A model generated the notes under the pieces. That model was not told where the DNA came from. It searched no databases and saw nothing but the letters and a program-made list of their open reading frames with translations. A stretch of DNA of 64,000 nt from Bacteroidota bacterium (lineage in GTDB: Bacteria; Bacteroidota; Bacteroidia; Flavobacteriales; Flavobacteriaceae). Below, one piece after another: positions 31,101 to 38,609 of the stretch. Where the stretch lies: assembly GCA_023446155.1 (NCBI GenBank), contig JAEXIT010000008.1, positions 1-64,000 of the forward strand, read 5' to 3'. How positions within the stretch are numbered: the stretch's first letter is position 1; each line of letters opens with the position of its first letter. The translations under genes and the position numbers were made by a program.

Positions 31101-31705
31101 ATGATAATTTAGGACAAAACGATTTGATCATCAACAGAAATGCCTTACCGGATGTTCGCGTAGTAAGCGAAAGTGTCAAATTAAAGCAATATGCCAGCCT
31201 GGTTAAGTTCATGGAACAGGCATTCGAATGGGACTTAATGAGTTATAATTTCTATCCCTTTTATTGGGGAGAAAAAGCCAACTGGAAGAAAATGTATAAT
31301 TCCACGGATATCGATAATCCTTTGTTCCGTGCCTTTCTTGAAAGTGGTATGGCGCGAATCATGGTAACTGTTCGTCCCGGATTTGAAGAAGCTGTAAACT
31401 GGTTTATGGCAACCCGTCAGGTTTGGAACGGCGGACAAGTACCCACTTTGGACGATCCGTTGTTTAAAGATTTGATTCAGGAATTACAGCAACCTTACGG
31501 AGAAGTCGAAGAAACATGGGAAAGCCGTGTACCAACAGCGTTGACCATTCTTCAGGCCGGAAGCATCGGACTCGACGTTATGGACGCATTGCCGTGCGAC
31601 AGTGATTGCAACGACAATCGAATGACCGACAGTGAGGGCAATACTAAAAAAGCATTTATCCGAACCGATGTTTTAATTGGCGGAGATGCGATCGATGTAA
31701 AATAA
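28178..31705 (+). CDS. 1175-aa protein of unknown function, first gene of the toxin locus
   Basis: I do not recognise a named family. No signal peptide, no TM helix and no T9SS tail. Visible parts: helical N-terminal ~370 residues; a beta-rich section (~380-530); a conserved-looking block at ~540-580 with a Cys pair (Cys550-Cys551 in EICCYVPGEV) followed by IENIMAREYKDR; a long charged helical/coiled section to ~740; a second beta section near 820-925; and a C-terminal block rich in Trp/Tyr/Phe (FYPFYWGEKANW, VRPGFEEAVNWFM). Three further Cys lie near the C-terminus. It heads the locus, with a terminator-like hairpin before the toxin gene. A carrier, scaffold or delivery role for the downstream toxin is inferred from position alone. 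Confidence 0.85.
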   Translation: MSTELKNTLFRFVTMRAPQLTDKSKNELLFVKHPEIGSDVIPNGEFSKILSNPNFDENRKEELEAAISRFGSKAIQTPDALMTDLVKPDLYEFANWLAKNRTSFTKEALHDYVPVNTKGPDDHYTLAPLTENNRVALWDNLIYQSITFQSDYTRDMIISILVADAFLEKFEDTDLSLEILQNLAQAKVVMPKPIFGIKTEEQSEDNEELPISIKHLEKDVQLIRSEISITNYSKVLEELAVAEKQYQKKDQKTYDAAYKEYLESVELLYQNADTVTKTITDCKTGCERTIKEYVDLKIPKFNYIAKPELNLTDLALFLSTESLAMLTDLTEGGISTFAEAKEILKKNIDSETAKVFQNTVFTQKAINANGIVLPVQSETAATPTSSNAVAITGQGNSSTPISLYMVLGEIALGSDIVAATYTAVFNDSTTVNDTAFEDNWIGDKLNVKLFNDTLNYAGKNSGTLTGTYTLSNGDLIHFTATFKIKSMRMTGFHPVVTFTIEGGGSYRYQTKTKPDTSGVPNTVPDKEAVPLNGITRLGIADYRKVEQEICCYVPGEVSHIENIMAREYKDRTTKRSRKTENTTTLTSESEREKLTDSTTTDRYEMNQEVVKVIAENTAIGAYTNATFDAFKTHFNVGGNFAYNTSTEESNSQAVTQAKEITERALDRIVQKVKEERISKVIEEYSEENAHGFDNRKGDEHVTGVYRWVDKIYKNKIVNYGKRLIYEFMVPEPAAFHKTWQEFKKTDSGTETLEKPVDPRNVNATNPLTDHTKVLESTYAYWAAIYNAEVDPAPQLEYNIGKSLSGSYVGSLSEVEFFSLKDEIKVPEGYNAISGKVSVTATQDFDNHNVAILTGIGDQRYTVIAGGFRNEISSELSFGTSYRDTVPVTATFSNFFTGTANFSVKVRRGQDLFQKWQIETFNAIISAYETKLKEYNEKVAAIKGEQTEKEKVNPLYYEQIVNTVLRKNCIAYLIKNDNLGQNDLIINRNALPDVRVVSESVKLKQYASLVKFMEQAFEWDLMSYNFYPFYWGEKANWKKMYNSTDIDNPLFRAFLESGMARIMVTVRPGFEEAVNWFMATRQVWNGGQVPTLDDPLFKDLIQELQQPYGEVEETWESRVPTALTILQAGSIGLDVMDALPCDSDCNDNRMTDSEGNTKKAFIRTDVLIGGDAIDVK

Positions 31706-31732
31706 TCTTTCCAAAAACAACCCTTTTCCCTG

Positions 31733-31767
31733 AACCTCAGCCAGCCAAAATTTGGCTGAGGTTTTTT
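31733..31767 (+). terminator. Hairpin with T-run between the 1175-aa gene and the toxin gene
   Basis: AACCTCAGCCA / TGGCTGAGGTT, an 11-bp stem followed by TTTTTT, 27 bases after the first gene and 23 before the toxin ATG. It has all marks of an intrinsic terminator inside what looks like one locus. Confidence 0.8.
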
Positions 31768-31790
31768 ATTCACTTTTTTAAAGCAATATC

Positions 31791-34499
31791 ATGAACGATT
31801 TTTCATATTTAATCGAATACCTCAGGATCGGGCGAAGACAGGAAGATGCCGCTAAAAGAGAAGTGCGTTTTGAAGTTATCATTGTAAATCAAAACTATAA
31901 CATTTCCGTTTTGGAATCAACGCAATACCTCTTAAAAACGGATTTCGATAACCCGGCTCTCATTACACCATTAGCTTCTATTCTTGAAGGTCACGATACT
32001 CTTTTTTATACCAATGATGCCGGAACATTAACCTATTATATTCGCAGACAACTATCGGATGAACCACAGAATAACACCTATGAATACCGGAATATTTTGT
32101 CCGATGGCTGGATAACTCTTACCGGTCAGGACGTCTATAGTATTTCGATTCCGTTTTCAAAAGACCTCTATTTCTATAGCGAAGTATACCGATCGGTAAT
32201 CCTAAAACAATTGGATGAAATCCTGCCAATCACCGATTGGTTTATCTACCATCCAAACGACACGGCTTCGATTGATAACGGAGAATATGGATTTGACTAT
32301 AAAGATCATCAGGGCAATACCAAAAATGATCCGTTAAAGTTGCTTTTTCTGCAATTTATAAGCACCGCCGTTTCGACCTACAAAAGAAATGTGACCGTAG
32401 ACAAAAGTCCTTTTTCCAATAAAACCTATTTGTTTCCTATTGTTACAAAAATGTCCAACCGGTATATTTTAAAATACCATATCAAAACCGACGATCCGTT
32501 GGAAACACTTCGTTTTCAGGAAATTTGGTCGATCCGACTAGAGTTTACTTATCTTGGATCCTGTCTGGAATTTTTAAACCAGACCATTATGCATGATTAT
32601 GAAGCGCTTGATTGGGAAACCAAACCCCGTAAAGCTTTTTTAGACAGTTATAAAACCATTGTTAACAACGCCTTAATGGCCGCCAACTCCGGTAGTATCG
32701 AAGAGGTTTTGGAAATTCTGTACTATTTACCCAAAGCGTTTATCAAAGAAATCGACAAAAACCTGCTTTGGGACTTTTTAGATCGTTCGTTAAAAGATTT
32801 GGTAACCAACGTCGGATTGGATAAGGAGGATCTTGTTTTGGTACTTTTGGAAGCCTTATCGGAAGTAGCACGAACTCCAACCATTTTTCTATCCGAACTG
32901 ATCCAGCCAAAATCTGGTGGCGAAAGTCGTTTTCTGTTGTTATATAAGAAAATGAATGGAGAAAACTTTAAGCAAACCATTCAGCTACTTTATAAATTTT
33001 GGTTAAAAAGCACTTTTAGCGATAGTGACAATCCGGTTTTTAAAAACAGCGACGGACCTTTGTTTTTACCCTATAAATCGGATAAATTCTTAGGTTTTTA
33101 CAGCAGTAATAAAAACTTCACTTTTAAGAAAGACAACACTATTTTAGTGACTCCGGACGATCATTATATTGATGAGATTATTGCTATTGCCAATCCTGCC
33201 GTAAGAAATATAATCGATAAGGCTATTGAAGACAAAATCGAATATCAGTACCATCCGTTCCAACCGGTATATCTGACTGAAACCGAGCAGGAAGCGGAAA
33301 TTGATTTACCAAAGATTGTCCCGGCCTTTTTTATTAAGGCAAACGAAGACAAAACATTCTGGGCCAACATCATAACGGGAATCGAATACAGTTTGGATAT
33401 TCTTACGATACTTTCGGGAATTGGAAATATTACCAAATTCCGATATTTGTATCGCTTGGAACAGGCCGCCGGTGCGATGGCTACTTTTCGTCTGGCAACC
33501 GGAGCCATTGAAATTAGTAGCGGAGCCGTTAGTGCAATGGTCAAGCTTAGCGGTACGAAAAACGAATTTGCGCTCGCCTTACAGAAGCATTTGGTGTATC
33601 TGGAATTAATTGCGCTTTCCGGAGAATTATCCATCGCCATCCGAAATCGGTTAAAAAGTAGTGCTAAAGAAGTTCTTCATTACGAAAAAGAAATACTAGA
33701 AGAGTTAAATAAAATTGACGGAATTGACGAGCTTGGAAACGCGGGCTTTATCGATGAATTAAAGAAAATAGCAGGCGACTATGTAGATGATTTATCTACT
33801 TTAAGAATTATACCGGATCTTACTAATGCTGCCGAAAGAAAACTTTACGCCGAACTCCGAGATCTTTTTTATAAAACATATGGAGATTTACTTAAAGGAG
33901 AGCTCTTGTTTACCAATCAGGTATTAATGGGATGGAAAAAACTAGATGCTATGCAGGCATTATCCAAAGCAGATATAAACGAATTATTAAGTATTAGAAA
34001 TCAATTTATTGGCAAAAATGCTTTTGAAAATGTAGCTAAATTAGAAGTTGTTGTTTCTATAAATGGTCAAATTCATAAAATCCCATATAAAGCAATTTCC
34101 GGAAGCTTTAATAACTTCGAAGGTTTTGTAAAAACACCTAGCTTGGAATATATGGCAAAACAGCTCAATACCACACCTGAAAAGTTAAAAAAATTTTTTG
34201 AAGCTAACTCAGCAGATAGTAAAAGAATTATGAATAGGTTTAATGATACCGAACATAAAATTTTAGCTACATTTGATGATGATATGCAAAAATTATATGC
34301 TAAATATGGAAAAGAAAATGTGCTGGTAAAAGAATTTAATTTTGAATCATTATATGCCCCTTGTAATTCTTGTAAAAAGCAAATTCTGCTTCGTAATAAA
34401 ATTTATAAGCCTAAAAAAATATTATTTGGAGCAGTAAAAATTAGTCAAAACAAATATGTTGAGACTTGCAAAAACTTAAACTCATTTTTAAAACTATAA
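31791..34499 (+). CDS. Polymorphic toxin with C-terminal deaminase-like domain
   Basis: 902 aa without signal peptide or T9SS tail. The N-terminal ~520 residues match no family I know. Two hydrophobic, Gly/Ala-rich helices follow (about 525-546 and 556-585: ITGIEYSLDILTILSGIGNI, then a GAMATF...GAVSAMVKL segment), like pre-toxin regions. The last ~100 residues carry DTE (819-821) and PCNSC (857-861), 37 residues apart: the zinc/proton-relay layout of the cytidine-deaminase-like fold, with Asp in place of the commoner His/Cys of (H/C)xE, as reported in some bacterial toxin clades. Substrate (DNA, RNA or nucleotide) cannot be told. A SUKH-type immunity gene follows after 3 bases. From about base 33,700 the coding sequence turns clearly more AT-rich. 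An alternative is another zinc-binding toxin fold. Confidence 0.82.
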   Translation: MNDFSYLIEYLRIGRRQEDAAKREVRFEVIIVNQNYNISVLESTQYLLKTDFDNPALITPLASILEGHDTLFYTNDAGTLTYYIRRQLSDEPQNNTYEYRNILSDGWITLTGQDVYSISIPFSKDLYFYSEVYRSVILKQLDEILPITDWFIYHPNDTASIDNGEYGFDYKDHQGNTKNDPLKLLFLQFISTAVSTYKRNVTVDKSPFSNKTYLFPIVTKMSNRYILKYHIKTDDPLETLRFQEIWSIRLEFTYLGSCLEFLNQTIMHDYEALDWETKPRKAFLDSYKTIVNNALMAANSGSIEEVLEILYYLPKAFIKEIDKNLLWDFLDRSLKDLVTNVGLDKEDLVLVLLEALSEVARTPTIFLSELIQPKSGGESRFLLLYKKMNGENFKQTIQLLYKFWLKSTFSDSDNPVFKNSDGPLFLPYKSDKFLGFYSSNKNFTFKKDNTILVTPDDHYIDEIIAIANPAVRNIIDKAIEDKIEYQYHPFQPVYLTETEQEAEIDLPKIVPAFFIKANEDKTFWANIITGIEYSLDILTILSGIGNITKFRYLYRLEQAAGAMATFRLATGAIEISSGAVSAMVKLSGTKNEFALALQKHLVYLELIALSGELSIAIRNRLKSSAKEVLHYEKEILEELNKIDGIDELGNAGFIDELKKIAGDYVDDLSTLRIIPDLTNAAERKLYAELRDLFYKTYGDLLKGELLFTNQVLMGWKKLDAMQALSKADINELLSIRNQFIGKNAFENVAKLEVVVSINGQIHKIPYKAISGSFNNFEGFVKTPSLEYMAKQLNTTPEKLKKFFEANSADSKRIMNRFNDTEHKILATFDDDMQKLYAKYGKENVLVKEFNFESLYAPCNSCKKQILLRNKIYKPKKILFGAVKISQNKYVETCKNLNSFLKL

Positions 34500-34502
34500 A
34501 CC

Positions 34503-34976
34503 ATGACATTAAAATATCTTCAAAAACTAAAAGACAATCCTATAATTTATGAGGAATCTATTAAAGGTATTTCTGAAGAAGAAATTACAAAATACGAACA
34601 AAAACTAGGCATACAGTTTCCTCTTTCCTATAAGGAATATCTGTTTTTAGCAGGTGATTACCTTGGAGACCTTCTCCTTCTTGAAGGACATTCAGGAATT
34701 GAAGAATTGGCTGATCCAGATGTTCAGGAATACCTAAACTCTATAAAGCAACGAGCAGGAGTAAATATAAAAAGGCCTTATTGGGTTTTTTCAACGGGTG
34801 CTGATGCTTTTCTATATTTTTATTTAGATGAAAATACCGAAGATCCTTTGGTTTGGGTTTGTGGCTGGAGCATGGGAAAAGCCGAAATAGGAAAATATGA
34901 CAACCTCTCTTTTAGCCAGTATATCAATTCCGTTATCGATTATTCTAAAAAATACTATAGAGAATCGTATGAGTAG
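34503..34976 (+). CDS. SUKH (SMI1/KNR4) family immunity protein
   Basis: 157 aa. The N-terminal part has the SMI1/KNR4 pattern (GISEEEITKYEQKLGIQFPLSYKEYLFLAG), then the DADAFLYFYLD-type strand region and a C-terminal helix. SUKH proteins commonly neutralise nuclease and deaminase toxins of polymorphic systems by direct binding. It starts 3 bases after the toxin stop, so it is the likely cognate antidote. Same AT-rich composition as the toxin tip. Confidence 0.88.
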   Translation: MTLKYLQKLKDNPIIYEESIKGISEEEITKYEQKLGIQFPLSYKEYLFLAGDYLGDLLLLEGHSGIEELADPDVQEYLNSIKQRAGVNIKRPYWVFSTGADAFLYFYLDENTEDPLVWVCGWSMGKAEIGKYDNLSFSQYINSVIDYSKKYYRESYE

Positions 34977-35021
34977 ATTGATTCCTTTTGTAGCCATTTG
35001 ATCTAATAATGCGTTTAATTC

Positions 35022-35140
35022 ATGGAAGAAAAGAGATTATCAAACACCATTCACGGTGCAGTATTTAATAAAAACATCCTGAAAATTCAATTACTATTGA
35101 TCCGGAAACAAATAATATTGATGTAATTATCACCAAATAA
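35022..35140 (+). pseudogene. Frameshifted C-terminal tail of a displaced toxin (or small gene)
   Basis: From the ATG at 35022 the frame reads MEEKRLSNTIHGAVFNK; after a run of five A at 35070-35074 the sense switches to the next frame, HPENSITIDPETNNIDVI..., ending in TAA at 35140. One extra A would join the two parts into ~39 residues. The block ends 6 bases before a small candidate immunity gene, as a toxin C-terminus would. No upstream toxin body is present. The homology is unassigned. Confidence 0.45.
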
Positions 35141-35146
35141 ACAACC

Positions 35147-35572
35147 ATGAAAGATTTTAACATTTATAGAAATAACGAAGTAAAATTAATATCGGGCTTT
35201 AGTAGTGATTATGAAAAATTACAACAAGAGACTGGTTCTACTACCGTTAATGGGTTATTAGTTTTATTGATTGGTAAAGAAGCTTCATTGGCAAAAAAAA
35301 TAATGAATGGTGAGAATTTTGTATTAGATAAAACTGAAAAGAAAATATTATCTGAAGCTTTAGAAAAACACATTGACCCAAAACTAACCAGTTTCAGAAA
35401 TGCAAATGAAGATGATCCATATAACAAAGTTATTTATAAAGGGAAAACATATCGTTCCAACACAAAAGGACTCGATTTTAAATCTGAACGAAACTTAGTA
35501 AGAGCGATGTCCTTATACAACAAATTCTTTGATCCAAACGATGAGGATATTATTGAGATACGATATAGTTAA
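35147..35572 (+). CDS. Candidate orphan immunity protein
   Basis: 141 aa, soluble, AT-rich, no family recognised. It begins MKDFNIYRNNEVKLISGF and has an acidic C-terminus (FDPNDEDIIEIRYS). It follows a truncated tail sequence by 6 bases and sits after a complete toxin/immunity pair, the standard place for orphan immunity genes left by earlier toxin tips. The role is inferred from context only. Confidence 0.6.
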   Translation: MKDFNIYRNNEVKLISGFSSDYEKLQQETGSTTVNGLLVLLIGKEASLAKKIMNGENFVLDKTEKKILSEALEKHIDPKLTSFRNANEDDPYNKVIYKGKTYRSNTKGLDFKSERNLVRAMSLYNKFFDPNDEDIIEIRYS

Positions 35573-35672
35573 TAGTATATTCATAAAGAATAACTAAATC
35601 AATTATATCCACTCCATCTTAACATTATACACGGAAGATCGTGAAAAATAGGAGTAATTTATTTTACTCTCA

Positions 35673-35701
35673 AAACCCCGTTTCTAATGGAAACGGGGTT
35701 T
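35673..35701. terminator. Long inverted repeat closing the toxin locus
   Basis: AAACCCCGTTTC-taatg-GAAACGGGGTTT, a 12-bp perfect stem 100 bases after the orphan immunity gene. No long T-run follows on either strand; the A/T ends of the stem may serve. The remaining 35573-35790 gap holds no gene I can support. Confidence 0.55.
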
Positions 35702-35790
35702 AGCTCCCAAACAACCTTTATATAGTTGATTTATAACACGTAATGACCTTTTTTTCTCCAATCTAAACTTGTTTGTTAGATTTCTTCCTC

Positions 35791-36140
35791 TATTTTTATA
35801 CTATTAAAGACGATCTCTATGCCATTGGGCGAACAAAACCCGGAAAAAAGCCACCAATGCCAAAGGTGGACAATCCATTCATAACTACGGATTTGCTTTA
35901 GATATCGTTTTGATCATTGATGGAAAAACCGCATCCTGGGACACTAAAAAAGATTGGGATAATGACCAGATCGCCGACTGGTACGAATGTTCAGTATTTT
36001 TACCAAACACGGTTGGGAATGGGGGCGGCAACTGGAAAACCTTTAAAGACCTGCCGCACTTCGACAAACGCGGTTATAACGACTGGAAAAAATTATCAAA
36101 ATTGAAGACCGATAAAAACGGTTATATAATTCTTTTGTAA
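35791..36140 (+). pseudogene. Decayed M15-family peptidoglycan peptidase
   Basis: Two frames carry one protein: YTIKDDLYAIGRTKPGK up to a run of six A at 35844-35849, then ATNAKGGQSIHNYGFALDI in the next frame to a stop at 36140. The second part has the zinc motif SIHNYGFALD and a later PHFDKR (family PHFE-like) of VanY/endolysin-type D-Ala-D-Ala or L-Ala-D-Glu peptidases. Stops just upstream show that the N-terminal region is missing as well. Truncation plus frameshift make this a pseudogene, unless the 36-aa-shorter reading frame from 35910 is still made, which would lack the zinc site. Confidence 0.75.
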
Positions 36141-36195
36141 TACATTAGCCACAACAAAATCCCTTGTAAAACGGGATGGTAACCCCTTTTGTACC

Positions 36196-37233
36196 ATGTC
36201 AAAAAAAATACGAATATTAAGCCTCGATGGTGGTGGTATCCGCGGAATCATTACCTGCGTGATCCTGAAATATATCGAAGAAGAATTACAGAAGCTTGAT
36301 AATCCGACTGCAAAATTAGGCGATTATTTCGATTTGGTTGCCGGAAGCAGTACCGGTGGTTTACTAACCTCGATTCTATTATTTCCGGACAAAAACAAAA
36401 AAGCCAAATTTTCGGTAGAAGCCGCCTTGGATCTTTACGCCAAAAAAGGAGAAAGTATTTTTAATGTTTCGCTGTGGGAGCACATGATCAACCCCTTTGG
36501 ATTGTTCAACGAAAAGATTTCCCAACGCAATCTGGAAAAACAACTTCTGGAGGTTTTTGGCGATTTACAGTTACAACATTTTATCAAGCCTTGTTTGATC
36601 ACGTCCTACGATATTGGTCAACGGAAAGCAAAATTCTTTACCAGTCACGAAGCCGAATCAACTCTGGAAAATTTTTATGTCAGAGATGTGTGTCGGGCGA
36701 CAAGTGCCGCACCAACCTATTTTGAACCGGCCAAAATAAAATCATTATACGGACAGGAATTCACTTTAATCGACGGCGGTGTTTATGCCAACAATCCAGC
36801 GCTATGTGCCTATGCCGAAGCGCGTAAAATCGCCTTTTCGAAAATTCTAGGTGACAAGGAAAAAACAGATTTTCCAGCCATTAATGATATGATCATCATT
36901 TCTGTAGGAACCGGAGAAGTCCACAAACCGTATACTTTTGAAAAATTTGAAAACGCCGGGAAAATAAAATGGATCGGACCACTGATTGATATCTTGCTGT
37001 CTGCCAACGTGGAAACCGTCGATTATCACTTAACGAAAATGTACGAAACCTTAGGGCCACGCAACCAAAAAAACTATTACCGATTGATGCCACAATTAAA
37101 AAATGCCTCACCGGAAATGGACGATACCTCACAAAAAAATATTTACGAACTGATTCAGGCCGGTTTGTTTTATGTGGATCAGAACCGGGAAATGCTCCGG
37201 GAAATTGCCAAGAAACTGATCAAAAACAAATAA
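36196..37233 (+). CDS. Patatin-like phospholipase
   Basis: 345 aa. Oxyanion loop DGGGIRG (11-17), nucleophile Ser52 in GSSTG, catalytic Asp193 in DGGVYANNP: the complete Ser-Asp dyad of patatin lipases. No signal peptide, so a cytosolic acyl hydrolase acting on membrane or storage lipids. It is similar in shape to stand-alone patatins and to CBASS phospholipase effectors, but no cyclase or other defence partner is nearby, so a defence role is not supported. It follows the toxin locus and ends at a hairpin. Confidence 0.92.
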   Translation: MSKKIRILSLDGGGIRGIITCVILKYIEEELQKLDNPTAKLGDYFDLVAGSSTGGLLTSILLFPDKNKKAKFSVEAALDLYAKKGESIFNVSLWEHMINPFGLFNEKISQRNLEKQLLEVFGDLQLQHFIKPCLITSYDIGQRKAKFFTSHEAESTLENFYVRDVCRATSAAPTYFEPAKIKSLYGQEFTLIDGGVYANNPALCAYAEARKIAFSKILGDKEKTDFPAINDMIIISVGTGEVHKPYTFEKFENAGKIKWIGPLIDILLSANVETVDYHLTKMYETLGPRNQKNYYRLMPQLKNASPEMDDTSQKNIYELIQAGLFYVDQNREMLREIAKKLIKNK

Positions 37234-37241
37234 GCAATAGC

Positions 37242-37275
37242 AAACCTGTCGGCTATTAGTAAACCCGACAGGTTT
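37242..37275 (+). terminator. Hairpin after the patatin gene (dispersed-repeat family)
   Basis: AAACCTGTCGG / CCGACAGGTTT, 11-bp stem followed by a T. The arms belong to the same AAACCTGTC family as 8058-8090 and 53766-53828. Confidence 0.7.
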
Positions 37276-37290
37276 TATGCTACCTTTTTG

Positions 37291-37298
37291 TACCTTTG
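37291..37298 (+). promoter_or_regulatory. -7 element directly before rnpA
   Basis: TACCTTTG (exact TAnnTTTG) ends four bases before the rnpA ATG, so the transcript should begin at or within a base or two of the start codon. Confidence 0.5.
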
Positions 37299-37302
37299 CC
37301 GG

Positions 37303-37689
37303 ATGAAAAACACCTATCCGAAAGCCGAAAAGCTTAAAAGCCGAAGCACAATCGATTTACTCTTTACTCAGGGGAAGTCGGTTTCCAAATACCCGTTACG
37401 ACTGGTATATGTGCCTATGGACGCAACTGAGCCCGGTGAAAACATCAAAATGGGTGTCTCCGTTTCGAAAAAATACTTTAAAAAAGCCGTAGATCGTAAT
37501 TACTTCAAACGAGTGTTACGCGAAACCTACCGATTAAACAAAAGCATATTGTTAGATTCCATTGACAAGCCCTATGCTTTTATGTTTTTGTACCAAACCA
37601 AAGAACGCTTGTCATATCCGGAAATTGAGGAAAAAACGGTGCAACTTTTTGAGAAGTTTGCCGAAGCCATTCAAAACAAGGAGTTATAA
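37303..37689 (+). CDS. rnpA: Ribonuclease P protein component
   Basis: 128 aa from the ATG at 37303; the frame opens five codons earlier but that would overlap the promoter element. The RNA-binding helix VDRNYFKRVLRETYR (RNR motif variant) and N-terminal KAEKLKSRSTIDLLFTQGKSV are diagnostic. It is the protein cofactor of RNase P for tRNA 5' processing. rpmH is not next to it, unlike in many bacteria. Confidence 0.95.
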   Translation: MKNTYPKAEKLKSRSTIDLLFTQGKSVSKYPLRLVYVPMDATEPGENIKMGVSVSKKYFKKAVDRNYFKRVLRETYRLNKSILLDSIDKPYAFMFLYQTKERLSYPEIEEKTVQLFEKFAEAIQNKEL

Positions 37690-37778
37690 GTTTTTTTATT
37701 TTATAGAATTCCGATTGCATCTAAAATTGTACTTTTAGTAGTGATTTTACGTTGTATATCAAACTAATGGCGTTTTCT

Positions 37779-38606
37779 ATGAAAAAAATTTTCCTTCTTG
37801 TAGCGATCCTTATCTTTTCTATTAGCTGTAAAAACCAGCATTCTGAAGATGTGGCTGTGGCCGAATCCCTAGATGTTAAAATGATGAATCTGGAAGCTGC
37901 GCCCGTAGCGACTGATGAAGCATCTGCCGAAGGCGGATCGGAAACCACTATCGAAGCCAAAATCATTAAGAATGCCAACCTTCGATTTGAAACATCCGAC
38001 CTCAACCAGTCGTATGCCGATATTCAAAAGGCAATTATAAAATATAAAGCCACCATCCAAAACGATGTGACCGGAAAAAATAACAATTCGGTGTACCGCG
38101 ACCTGACGATACGGATTCCGAATACGGCCTTCGATGCGTTTATCAACGATGTCGGCAAAGGTATTTCTCATTTTGATCGGAAAGAAATTTCATCCGACGA
38201 TGTAACCGAAGAATATATCGATATCGAATCGCGCGTTAACACCAAAAAGACGTTGGAAAAACGCTATCTGGACTTATTAAACAAAGCGACTAAAGTTTCC
38301 GAAATACTGGAAATCGAAAAAGGACTGGCTACCGTACGCGAGGAAATCGAATCGATCGAAGGTCGGTTGAAATATTTACAAAGTCGGATTGCGATGAGTA
38401 CCATCACGATCGAAATGTATACCCAAAATGCCTCCGAAAGCGGTGCAACGGTTTCCTATGGCAGTAAAATGTGGAATTCGTTTAAGGAAGGCTTTTTCGG
38501 AATTTCAACTTTCTTCCTTGACCTACTGCAAGTTTGGCCATTTATCCTTATTTTCGTGTTACTTTTGATTTATATACGCAAAAGATTTACCAAAAAATCC
38601 GTTTAA
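37779..38606 (+). CDS. DUF4349 lipoprotein with C-terminal membrane helix
   Basis: 275 aa from MKKIFLLVAILIFSISC (lipobox Cys17); an in-frame ATG four codons earlier is also possible. The DUF4349 core (IIKNANLRFETSDLNQSYADI, then a coiled coil with EIEKGLATVREEIESIEGRLKYL) is followed by one TM helix near the C-terminus (VWPFILIFVLLLIYIRKR). Function unknown; envelope-located. It ends 3 bases before the S41 protease gene, so they are an operon. Confidence 0.88.
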   Translation: MKKIFLLVAILIFSISCKNQHSEDVAVAESLDVKMMNLEAAPVATDEASAEGGSETTIEAKIIKNANLRFETSDLNQSYADIQKAIIKYKATIQNDVTGKNNNSVYRDLTIRIPNTAFDAFINDVGKGISHFDRKEISSDDVTEEYIDIESRVNTKKTLEKRYLDLLNKATKVSEILEIEKGLATVREEIESIEGRLKYLQSRIAMSTITIEMYTQNASESGATVSYGSKMWNSFKEGFFGISTFFLDLLQVWPFILIFVLLLIYIRKRFTKKSV

Positions 38607-38609
38607 AAA

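Noticed and set aside
27044..36140. Prophage, because of the S24 repressor and M15 peptidase
   Set aside because: No integrase, terminase, capsid or tail genes, and no attachment repeats or tRNA at the borders.
35910..36140. Short 76-codon frame as an intact small gene
   Set aside because: It is the C-terminal part of the M15 peptidase, lacks the zinc motif and is better explained as part of a pseudogene.
36196..37233. Patatin as a CBASS or other defence effector
   Set aside because: No cyclic-nucleotide synthase, HORMA/TRIP13 or ubiquitin-like genes nearby; a stand-alone lipase is simpler.
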